From: Verrucomicrobia bacterium UBA1629
GTDB taxonomy: Bacteria > Verrucomicrobiota > Kiritimatiellia > RFP12 > UBA1067
Direction of reading: 5' to 3'
NCBI GenBank assembly: GCA_002321305.1
Contig: DCMF01000088.1
Location: forward strand, 1,562-9,436
Length of the DNA stretch: 7,875 bases
Positions 1 through 6,372 of this stretch are shown piece by piece (position 1 is the first letter of the stretch; every line of letters begins with the position of its first letter). The position numbers were made by a program, and so were the translations under genes. The notes under the pieces are model-generated. The model searched no databases. It worked only from the letters and a program-made list of their open reading frames with translations, and was not told the origin of the DNA.

Positions 1-17
1 GGGGGGGGGGGGGGGGG
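1..17. other. Homopolymer G run, probable artefact
   Basis: The first 17 bases are all G, and the sequence then becomes ordinary coding DNA in mid-gene. A long pure G run at the very end of a sequence is typical of two-colour Illumina chemistry, where absence of signal is called as G, carried into a contig end. The downstream reading frame stays open through it as a run of glycines, but those residues should not be trusted. A real genomic G tract is possible but less likely. Confidence 0.7.
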
Positions 18-1282
18 TAGCCCTTGCCGCCGGCCCGACGATCAGGGAGGGTAGCGTGACGTTCGCGCAGGACGCGACGTCGAAGCGCGTGACGATCGGC
101 TACGAGCTGGAGGGCGCGCCCGCCATTGTGACGGTCGACATCCTTACGAACGGCGTGTCGATCGGCGCGGAACACCTGACCTATATGTCGGGCGACGTCA
201 ACCGCCGCGTCGAGGCCGGGACGCGCACCGTCACGTGGGCGCCGTGCAAGGCGTGGCGCGGCAACGTCGTCAACGACGGCTCCGTGACGGCGAAGGTGTC
301 CGCGTGGGCGCTGAACGAGCCGCCACCCTACATGGTCGTCGACCTCGCGGTGAAGGGCAAGAACGCCGTCCGCTACTTCGCGAGCGCGGAGGAGCTGCCC
401 TACGGCGGCGTGACGGCCGATGCCTACAAGACGGATCTCCTCGTCTTGCGCAAGTGCCCGGCGGAGAACGTGACCTGGCGCATGGGCGCGTCGGAGAAGG
501 AGGTCGGGCGCGTTGGCCTGCGCGAGACGGCGCATCTCGTCACGCTGACGAACGACTTCTACATCGGCGTCTACCCCGTCACGCAGAAGCAGTATTTCAA
601 CCTGATGGGCACGTGGCCGAGCTTCTACACGGCGAGCCGTGAGATGCGTCCGCTCCAGAGCATGAGCTACGAGACGATCCGCGGCAAGGCTGCCGACGGC
701 TACGACTGGCCGAAGGACGGGTACGCCGTCTCGACGGATACTTTCCTCGGCAAGCTGCGTACGCACACGGACGGGATCTGCTTCGACCTGCCGCTGGATG
801 CGCAGTGGGAGTTCGCCTGCCGCGCGGGCTGTGGGGCGGGGCTTTATGACGGCTCGGAGATTCAGGGCAACGCGGTTGTTGCGAACCTGGAACGCCTTGG
901 GCGTTGCAAGTATTCGGGTGGACGCCAAGAAAGTGACATCGCCTATCCGGCGGACACGGATCCGGCTGTCGGCGGCACGGCGATTGTCGGCTGCTACGAG
1001 CCGAACGCCTACGGCCTCTACGATATGCTCGGCAACGTCTGGGAGGCGACGCGCGACTGGTATCAGGAAGTCTTGGATGACAGTGTCGATCCGAATGTCG
1101 GGCCGCTTCAGAATGCGAACTCGTATCGCGTCTTTCGTGGCGGATCGATCACGGAGGAAGCGAACTGGTGCCGGTCGGCGTGTCGCGGGCCGAAGGACTC
1201 GACTTCAAAAAACCAGACTTCAGATAAGTACGACTTTGGCTTCCGCGTCGCGCTGACGGTGACGCCCGACGCCATCCCGTAA
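2..1282 (+). CDS. SUMF1/FGE-fold secreted protein, 5' truncated
   Basis: The protein has a formylglycine-generating-enzyme (SUMF1/EgtB/PvdO) fold, and its exact role is unknown. The frame is open to the window edge. Upstream of the GTG at 56 it reads VALAAGPTIREGS, which looks like the end of a signal peptide with cleavage near ALA-A. The GTG is therefore probably internal, the true start is lost, and reliable coding begins about base 17. Numbering from the GTG (408 codons), residues 1-145 form a beta-rich leader and 146-402 the FGE-like domain. That domain shows FYIGVYPVTQKQY (168-180), LDAQWEFACRAG (247-258), NAYGLYDMLGNVWEAT (317-332), the RGGS loop (361-364) and a final FGFRVAL (394-400). 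After RGGS only the second active-site position is Cys (C372); the first, which binds copper with it in true FGEs, is Glu. Sulfatase maturation is therefore unlikely. Binding, scaffolding or an unrelated enzymatic role remains open. A 213-base gap separates it from the next gene, so it may be its own transcription unit. Confidence 0.88.
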   Translation, partial: GGGGGVALAAGPTIREGSVTFAQDATSKRVTIGYELEGAPAIVTVDILTNGVSIGAEHLTYMSGDVNRRVEAGTRTVTWAPCKAWRGNVVNDGSVTAKVSAWALNEPPPYMVVDLAVKGKNAVRYFASAEELPYGGVTADAYKTDLLVLRKCPAENVTWRMGASEKEVGRVGLRETAHLVTLTNDFYIGVYPVTQKQYFNLMGTWPSFYTASREMRPLQSMSYETIRGKAADGYDWPKDGYAVSTDTFLGKLRTHTDGICFDLPLDAQWEFACRAGCGAGLYDGSEIQGNAVVANLERLGRCKYSGGRQESDIAYPADTDPAVGGTAIVGCYEPNAYGLYDMLGNVWEATRDWYQEVLDDSVDPNVGPLQNANSYRVFRGGSITEEANWCRSACRGPKDSTSKNQTSDKYDFGFRVALTVTPDAIP

Positions 1283-1294
1283 ATAAGGTGATTC

Positions 1295-1308
1295 TGTTCG
1301 CGTGAACA
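1295..1308. promoter_or_regulatory. Palindrome TGTTC-N4-GAACA, possible operator
   Basis: Perfect 5-bp arms (1295-1299 and 1304-1308) flank a GCGT spacer, 12 bases after the stop of the SUMF1-like gene and upstream of the glycosidase cluster. Size and symmetry suit a dimeric regulator such as a LacI- or GntR-type protein. No T tract follows, so it is a poor terminator. A 5-bp-arm palindrome can also occur by chance, and no second copy was seen in the window. Confidence 0.25.
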
Positions 1309-1406
1309 AAACTCCGATTCGTATGGCTCTCACTACCGCTTCGCAGAATAAACTGCTGAAGGCAGATCAATTCCCTGCAAACGAGCTTCTATCGATTGGT
1401 TGGGGG

Positions 1407-1428
1407 CTGCCTTCGGCGAAGATGGCAG
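1407..1428 (+). promoter_or_regulatory. Imperfect hairpin in the leader of the glycosidase cluster
   Basis: CTGC (1407-1410) pairs with GCAG (1425-1428), and CTTC (1411-1414) pairs with GAAG (1418-1421) around a GGC loop, leaving a 3-base bulge ATG (1422-1424) on the right side. It lies about 70 bases before the start of the large glycosidase gene. No U run follows, so it is not a typical terminator. It could be a 5' UTR stem or chance. Confidence 0.2.
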
Positions 1429-1452
1429 AAGCCGGCGGAGCGGTAGCGAGAG

Positions 1453-1485
1453 CCTCAATCATCGGAGTTAATTCTCGGATTGAGG
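1453..1485 (+). promoter_or_regulatory. Inverted repeat overlapping the ribosome binding site
   Basis: CCTCAATC (1453-1460) and GATTGAGG (1478-1485) are perfect 8-bp complements separated by 17 bases. The right arm runs into the purine-rich Shine-Dalgarno stretch (GAGGAG at 1482-1487, GGGAGG at 1489-1494) of the gene starting at 1496. In RNA, pairing would hide the first half of that stretch, so the element could modulate translation. As DNA it could be an operator. Function is inferred; only the symmetry and the overlap are seen. Confidence 0.4.
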
Positions 1486-1494
1486 AGAGGGAGG
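1482..1494 (+). promoter_or_regulatory. Shine-Dalgarno region of the DUF6259-type gene
   Basis: An all-purine stretch contains GAGGAG (1482-1487), 8 bases before the ATG at 1496. A second site, GGGAGG (1489-1494), is only 1 base before that ATG and 4 bases before the next in-frame ATG at 1499. The spacing favours GAGGAG with ATG 1496. An in-frame TGA at 1481-1483 excludes any longer start. Confidence 0.7.
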
Positions 1495-1495
1495 T

Positions 1496-4270
1496 ATGAT
1501 GATTGGATGCCTGTTGGCGGCGGCGATGACCGTCGGGGAGTTCGGCGCGTGGCGCCTGGAGTTCGAGGACGGCTCGCGCCTCGCCGCGAGCGCGTGGAAG
1601 GGGACGGTGTCCGAATCCGCGCAGGGCGGCGTGACGCGGCGCGACTGGCGCTCGCCCGACCTCGACGTGACGGTGACGGCCGAGCCGGCGGGCGACGGGC
1701 GTCGCGACTTCCGGCTCTCGCTCGTGAACCGGGGCGTGAAGGCGGTCTCGTCCTGCGAGTTCCCCGCGCGCCGCCGGTTCGCGCCAGATTCGGTGAAGCG
1801 GTTCGTCTATCCGGGGCGCGGCAACTACGGCCTCGGCATGGCGTTCAACGCGAAGTTCTTCCGACCGACAGGCGACAAGCGGCGGCCCTACCTCGCCTAC
1901 CGCGTGCAGTATCCGACCCTGTTCGCGGACTTCGCCTACCTGGAGACCGTGGACGGCTCGACCGTCGCCGTCTACGGCCTCCAGCCGCGCACGGGGATCG
2001 AGCCGTGGGAGAACCGCACGCCGTTCAATCCCGGCGCGACGGGGGTCGGCGGCGACGCGAAGGGCGGCTGGTACGATCACGCCTTCGCGCTCTGGGCCAA
2101 GGTCGGCGGCACGTGGACGTCGCCGAAGGTGCGCATCGCCTCCGGCCTGACGCTGGAGGACGCGCTCGCGGACTACGCGGCGGCGAACGGCTTCCGCCGC
2201 ACGCTGGCGGACAAGGTGAAGGACGCGGCGACGCTTGAAAAGCTCAAGCGCGCGCCGCTCGTGCTGGCAAGTGACGCGACCGCCGAGTCCTTGATGGCAT
2301 TTCAGGAACGACTGCCGGTTCCAACGCTCATCCACGTGTCCTCCTATGTGCACGGTGGGTTTGACAAGCAGTATCCCGACGTGCTGCCGCCGAACCACAC
2401 GTTCGGCACGCAGGCGCGCTTTCGCGAGGTCGTGGACGCGCTGCGCGCGCGCGGGCACGTGTTCTGTCCCTACACGAACCCGACCTGGTGGGGCGACAAG
2501 CCGCGCGGGCCGACGTTTCGGAAGTGGGGCGACGGCGCGCTCGCGATCCTGCGCGACGGCACGCGCCGCCATGAGGCGTATGGCGCGGCAAACGAGCTTG
2601 AGGGCTGGGTGCAGACCTATTTTCATCCCGGCTCCCACGAGGGGAACCGGCGCACCGTGCGGCAGTTCGTCGAGGAGATCCCCGCCGACCTGCTGTTCGA
2701 GGACCAGACCGGCGGACGCGACTGGATCTGGGACTTCAATCCGGCGTCGCCGAGTCCGACGGCCCACAGCGAGGGCATGCTCTCGATGGTGCAGGAGCAT
2801 TCCCGCAGCCTGCCGATCGCGGCGGAGGACGGCTGGGACCACCTCGCGGAATACAACACGGCGCTGATGGGCTGCACGTGGCGGCTCGTGCCGATGACGC
2901 CCGACCAGATGGCGCTGCCGCTGTTCAAGGAGGATTTCCCGGCGGACACGTGGACGATCGAGCCGGTCTCGCTGCGGCTCTTCCACGACAAGTGCCTCTT
3001 CTACATGCACAACCTCGGCCTGTCCGTGCGCCATCCGCGCGAGGCCGTCTGGATGCTGGCCCTGGGCTTCCAGATGTCATTGCGGATGTCGTTGCCGCAG
3101 TATGAGAACACAGGGTATCTGCGGGACTGGTATGACTACGTCCACCTGCTCCAGAAAGAGGTCGTCTCGCGTCTCGCGGGCGAGCCGCTGGTCGCGTTCC
3201 GGCATGACCGGGGGCCGCTGATCGCGTCCGGCAAGCCGCTTGCGCGGCTGGAGGACGATGGCGTCATCGAGGCGACCTACGGGAAGGCGACCGTCAAGGC
3301 GAACCTCGGCGACGTGCCGCGCACGGTCGGCGGCAGGCGTCTCGCGCCCTACGGCTTCTTCGTCGAGGCGCCGGGGCTGACGGCGGCGTGGCTGGAGGGC
3401 GAAGACCCGTTCGTCGAGACGAAGGACGGCAAGTGGGTCTACGCGAAGATTTTGCCAAATGACGAGATGCCGATGAACTTGTCGACGGTCGCGCCATGCC
3501 AAAGCGCCGGACTTGACATGCAGGTTGGCGTTGTTGACCTGGGCTTAGGTGTGCCGCAGGGCCGGACGCAGATTCGTCCGGCGGAGTGGATGCAGGTCCT
3601 TGCGCCGTTCGCGGCGACGACGGGCGTCCGAGTGGTGCGGCTGGCGTCTGCGGAGGCCGTGAAGGAAGCCCTCGCGGCAGGGCCGAAGAAATGGCTCGCC
3701 GTCGTGAACCCGTATGGCGAGAACTTCCCGTGCGTCGGCGCAGGACGCGGAATGGAGATGATCGAGGCCGTCCGTGCCTACGTCCGCGCGGGCGGACACT
3801 GGTTCGAGACGGCGGGCGCGCCGTTCAACTGCGCGATCTTCAGGGACGCGAACGGAAAATGGCAGCAGGAGCGGATGCGCGGGCGGCAGCTGGACGCGCT
3901 GCAGATCAGCATCGCGCCGTTTGGCGGTGATCTGCCCGGCAAGCCGATGCGGCTGGAGGCGGCGCCGGGCGCGGAGTGGCTGCCGCCGTCCGTCTTGGAT
4001 CTGCTGAAGACGCGGACGGCGACCGTGGCGCGCGGCGTCGCCGGGACGGAGGGCAATCCGCTCGACCCTGTCCTCGTGACGAAGAAGGGGTTCTGCTGGT
4101 TCGGCGGCGTGCGCCTTGGCGGCGTCGGCGCGCTCTGGCGCCTCGGCGGCGTCCTGCCCGACGCGCCGCTGGCGACGGCAGCCGTTGCCGCGACATTGGA
4201 GCGCATTTGGCGCGTTCCGCCAAGTCCCATCCCGTCTGCGTTTGTGCGACGCGTGCGGCGCGTACGGTGA
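1496..4270 (+). CDS. Putative glycoside hydrolase, DUF6259-like with C-terminal GATase-like region
   Basis: This 924-residue protein resembles DUF6259-type proteins, which are thought to be TIM-barrel glycosidases; substrate is unknown. An N-terminal beta-rich region (about 15-215) starts with EFGAWRLEFEDGSRLAASAW. A barrel-like region (about 255-560) follows, with LIHVSSYVHGGFDKQYPD (278-295), FCPYTNPTWWGD (323-334), ADLLFEDQTGGRDW (397-410), LPIAAEDGWDHLAEY (439-453) and HNLGLSVRHPREAVWMLALG (505-524). D403 and the E444/D445 pair sit at strand ends and are candidate catalytic acids (inference). Residues about 560-660 look like a beta domain. Residues about 670-905 resemble a class I GATase/ThuA-like fold (VVNPYGENFP at 736-745; AVRAYVRAGGHWFETAG at 758-774), as in trimerisation domains of some beta-galactosidases. 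The first 14 residues are hydrophobic without a basic start, so export is likely but not clear. The C-terminus is arginine-rich (FVRRVRRVR). It is the first gene of a three-gene cluster, 46 bases before the GH27 gene. Gene reality is certain; family assignment is from memory. Confidence 0.75.
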   Translation: MMIGCLLAAAMTVGEFGAWRLEFEDGSRLAASAWKGTVSESAQGGVTRRDWRSPDLDVTVTAEPAGDGRRDFRLSLVNRGVKAVSSCEFPARRRFAPDSVKRFVYPGRGNYGLGMAFNAKFFRPTGDKRRPYLAYRVQYPTLFADFAYLETVDGSTVAVYGLQPRTGIEPWENRTPFNPGATGVGGDAKGGWYDHAFALWAKVGGTWTSPKVRIASGLTLEDALADYAAANGFRRTLADKVKDAATLEKLKRAPLVLASDATAESLMAFQERLPVPTLIHVSSYVHGGFDKQYPDVLPPNHTFGTQARFREVVDALRARGHVFCPYTNPTWWGDKPRGPTFRKWGDGALAILRDGTRRHEAYGAANELEGWVQTYFHPGSHEGNRRTVRQFVEEIPADLLFEDQTGGRDWIWDFNPASPSPTAHSEGMLSMVQEHSRSLPIAAEDGWDHLAEYNTALMGCTWRLVPMTPDQMALPLFKEDFPADTWTIEPVSLRLFHDKCLFYMHNLGLSVRHPREAVWMLALGFQMSLRMSLPQYENTGYLRDWYDYVHLLQKEVVSRLAGEPLVAFRHDRGPLIASGKPLARLEDDGVIEATYGKATVKANLGDVPRTVGGRRLAPYGFFVEAPGLTAAWLEGEDPFVETKDGKWVYAKILPNDEMPMNLSTVAPCQSAGLDMQVGVVDLGLGVPQGRTQIRPAEWMQVLAPFAATTGVRVVRLASAEAVKEALAAGPKKWLAVVNPYGENFPCVGAGRGMEMIEAVRAYVRAGGHWFETAGAPFNCAIFRDANGKWQQERMRGRQLDALQISIAPFGGDLPGKPMRLEAAPGAEWLPPSVLDLLKTRTATVARGVAGTEGNPLDPVLVTKKGFCWFGGVRLGGVGALWRLGGVLPDAPLATAAVAATLERIWRVPPSPIPSAFVRRVRRVR

Positions 4271-4295
4271 CGGAGGTCTTGCCTGCCATCTGCTT

Positions 4296-4309
4296 AAGGA
4301 GTCAAGGAG
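4296..4309 (+). promoter_or_regulatory. Tandem Shine-Dalgarno sites before the GH27 gene
   Basis: AAGGAG occurs twice in a row (4296-4301 and 4304-4309) as a near-perfect 8-base repeat (AAGGAGTC, AAGGAGTG). The second copy lies 7 bases before ATG 4317, the ideal distance. This fixes the start of the GH27 gene, although its frame is open far upstream into the end of the preceding gene. Confidence 0.75.
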
Positions 4310-4316
4310 TGGAAGC

Positions 4317-6356
4317 ATGAGAAGAATGGTTGTCGTCGGCGTTGCGGCGTTGACCGCCGGGGGACTTTTCGCCGAACATGAGAAGACGATCGAGATGATG
4401 GACATCTCGGACGTCACGTGCGGCTGGCGGTCTGTGCGCGTGAATCGTTCGATTTCGGGTGGCGCCCTGACCGTACGCGGTCAGAGGTGTTGGTTGGGGC
4501 TTGGTACGCATGCTCCGTCCCGTGTCGTGGTTCCGTTGGGCGAGGGAGCGCTTCGCGTCGAGACGGACGTGGGCGTTGACGATGCGCCGAAAGGCGGCAG
4601 CGTCATCTTCCGGATCTGGGCGGACGACAGGCTCATGGCCGAGACGCCGCTCATGAAGGGGGGCGATGACATCCGCAGCCTGAAGGTCGATCTTCGCGAC
4701 GCGAAAACGTGCACGCTTGAAGTGCTGGACGGCGGTGACGGCCGGAAAGGCGACCATGCCGACTGGATCAAGACGCGCTTCTACTACGAGGACGGCAAGT
4801 ATCCGCCGACAGACGTGCGCGCCCATTCGCGTCAACTTGGCATCTTGACGCCGCCGCCGGGGCCCAAGCCGCGCATAAACGGCGCGCGCGTTTATGGCGT
4901 ACGCCCAGGCCATCCCGTTCTCTGGCGTCTTCCCGTGACAGGCGAGCGACCGATGGAACTTGAGGCGAAAGGCCTTCCCGAAGGGCTCGCGTTTGATGCG
5001 GCGACGCAAGTCCTCTCGGGATCCGTGACGCGCGCGGGCGATTACCCGATCACGTTCGTGGCGATGAATGCCAAGGGTCGGGACGAGTCCGTCCTGACCG
5101 TCAAGGTTGGCGATCGGATCTCGCTGACGCCGGCGATGGGCTGGAACAGCTGGAACTGCTTCTCGTCCGACGTCTCGGACGAGAAGGTGCGGGCGGCCGC
5201 CGAAGCGATGCTGTCGTCGGGACTCGCAGACCATGGGTGGAGCTATGTCAACATCGACGACTACTGGACGAACAAGCCGGAGTCGGATGATGCGACGCTT
5301 CAGGGGCCGGCGCGCGATGCGAACGGCGACATCGTCTGCAACGGGCGCTTTCCCGACATGAAGGGCCTTGTCGACGACATTCACGCGAAGGGTCTCAAGG
5401 TCGGCATCTACAGCTCGCCAGGAACGCTAACCTGCGGGCGATGCGTCGGCAGCTATGGGCACGAGGCGCAGGACGCGAAGCGGTATGCGGACTGGGGGTT
5501 CGACTACCTGAAGTACGACTGGTGCTGGTACAGCGAGAAGGCATTCGGCGAGGGCCAGTGGCGCTGGATTCATCCGTATTGGATCATGGGCCGGGCCCTG
5601 CGTCAGCAAAGTCGTGACATCCTCTTCTCGCTGTGCGAATACGGCTGCGAGAACGTGTCCGCCTGGGGGAATCTCGTGCATGGTCAAAGCTGGCGCACGA
5701 CCGGCGATGTCTTTGACACGTGGCCGTCGATCAGCATGGCGATTGAGAAGCAACGACGACTTTTCCCCTATTCGGGGCCAGGCGCATGGAACGATCCCGA
5801 CATGCTGTGTGTCGGCAAGATGGCATGGAACGGCTTTCAGGGGTCGCGTCTTGCGCCGAACGAGCAGTACACGCACCTCTCGCTTTGGGCGCTTGTCGCG
5901 TCGCCGCTGATGATCGGCTGCGACATGACGAAGCTGGACGCCTTCACGTACGCGCTTCTGTCGAACGACGAGGTCATCGCTATTGACCAGGATCCCTTGG
6001 GCGCGGGGGCGGGTGTCGTGGATGCAGGCGATGACTGGGAGATTTGGGCGCGTCCGCTCGCGAACGGCTCCATCGCCGCAGGACTTTACAACAAGTCGCT
6101 CAGGGAACAGACGATTGTCTTTGACATGGAAAAGCTGGGACTTTTGTGCAAGTGGACTGTACGTGACGTGTGGCGACAGGCGGATGAAGGCGTCTTTCTG
6201 GGCACATATTCGCAGTCGGTGCCGGGCCATGCGACGCATCTTGTCATCTTCACGCCGCGACGCTGCGGCAAGCTGCGCGACGGGCTGCTGGACATTCGGG
6301 ACAACGCCTGGGATCTTCTGGTGAAGCAGGATCAGGCGACGAAGAAAAACGACTAA
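4317..6356 (+). CDS. GH27 alpha-galactosidase-type enzyme with NPCBM and putative Ig domains
   Basis: This secreted retaining glycosidase of family GH27 (679 residues) is expected to release terminal alpha-D-galactose, or less likely alpha-N-acetylgalactosamine or beta-L-arabinopyranose, in the periplasm or outside the cell. Residues 1-19 (MRRMVVVGVAALTAGGLFA) form a signal peptide. About 24-157 is an NPCBM-like carbohydrate-binding domain (LGLGTHAPSRV, 60-70). About 184-266 is a putative Ig domain (GLPEGLAFDAATQVLSG, 219-235). The catalytic barrel runs from about 271 to 560 and begins TPAMGWNSWN (271-280). The nucleophile is D401 in YLKYDWC and the acid/base is D464 in WRTTGD; WNDPDM (491-496) and IAIDQDPLG (554-562) are further family hallmarks. 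A C-terminal beta domain ends near 648, followed by a charged tail. The frame is open upstream to 4116, but the tandem Shine-Dalgarno and the signal peptide support ATG 4317. It lies 46 bases after the putative glycosidase and 16 bases before the GH92 gene, consistent with co-transcription. Length and domain order are normal for the NPCBM-type branch. Confidence 0.94.
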   Translation: MRRMVVVGVAALTAGGLFAEHEKTIEMMDISDVTCGWRSVRVNRSISGGALTVRGQRCWLGLGTHAPSRVVVPLGEGALRVETDVGVDDAPKGGSVIFRIWADDRLMAETPLMKGGDDIRSLKVDLRDAKTCTLEVLDGGDGRKGDHADWIKTRFYYEDGKYPPTDVRAHSRQLGILTPPPGPKPRINGARVYGVRPGHPVLWRLPVTGERPMELEAKGLPEGLAFDAATQVLSGSVTRAGDYPITFVAMNAKGRDESVLTVKVGDRISLTPAMGWNSWNCFSSDVSDEKVRAAAEAMLSSGLADHGWSYVNIDDYWTNKPESDDATLQGPARDANGDIVCNGRFPDMKGLVDDIHAKGLKVGIYSSPGTLTCGRCVGSYGHEAQDAKRYADWGFDYLKYDWCWYSEKAFGEGQWRWIHPYWIMGRALRQQSRDILFSLCEYGCENVSAWGNLVHGQSWRTTGDVFDTWPSISMAIEKQRRLFPYSGPGAWNDPDMLCVGKMAWNGFQGSRLAPNEQYTHLSLWALVASPLMIGCDMTKLDAFTYALLSNDEVIAIDQDPLGAGAGVVDAGDDWEIWARPLANGSIAAGLYNKSLREQTIVFDMEKLGLLCKWTVRDVWRQADEGVFLGTYSQSVPGHATHLVIFTPRRCGKLRDGLLDIRDNAWDLLVKQDQATKKND

Positions 6357-6362
6357 CGAAAG

Positions 6363-6368
6363 AAAAGG
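6363..6368 (+). promoter_or_regulatory. Shine-Dalgarno site of the GH92 gene
   Basis: AAAAGG lies 4 bases before ATG 6373, within the 16-base gap after the GH27 stop. It is modest and close to the start, but no better start exists nearby and the encoded signal peptide follows at once. Continuous transcription from the GH27 gene is likely. Confidence 0.5.
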
Positions 6369-6372
6369 CCAA

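Noticed and set aside
1..17. G-quadruplex or other biological G tract
   Set aside because: A pure G run exactly at the sequence end, running into mid-gene sequence, is better explained as a read or assembly artefact.
1295..1320. Rho-independent terminator after the SUMF1-like gene
   Set aside because: The stem has only 5 bp and is followed by AAAACTCC, not a T tract on the + strand.
1302..1499. A 65-codon + strand reading frame in the gap before the large glycosidase, starting with GTG
   Set aside because: There is no well-placed ribosome binding site (AAGGTG is 11 bases away), no recognisable domain, and it overlaps the regulatory symmetry and the next start codon. It is more likely leader sequence.
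1496..1516. Lipoprotein signal (MIGC) at the start of the large glycosidase
   Set aside because: The Cys is residue 5, with no basic region or hydrophobic core before it, so it is not a plausible lipobox.
1367..3034. Long minus-strand open frame opposite the large glycosidase
   Set aside because: The translation is arginine-, alanine- and histidine-rich low-information sequence, as expected opposite a GC-rich gene. The + strand protein has clear motifs.
4116..4316. N-terminal extension of the GH27 frame into the end of the preceding gene, possibly a fusion or frameshift
   Set aside because: The extension reads as shadow sequence. ATG 4317 has an ideal Shine-Dalgarno and starts a signal peptide, and the preceding gene keeps coherent sequence almost to its own stop.
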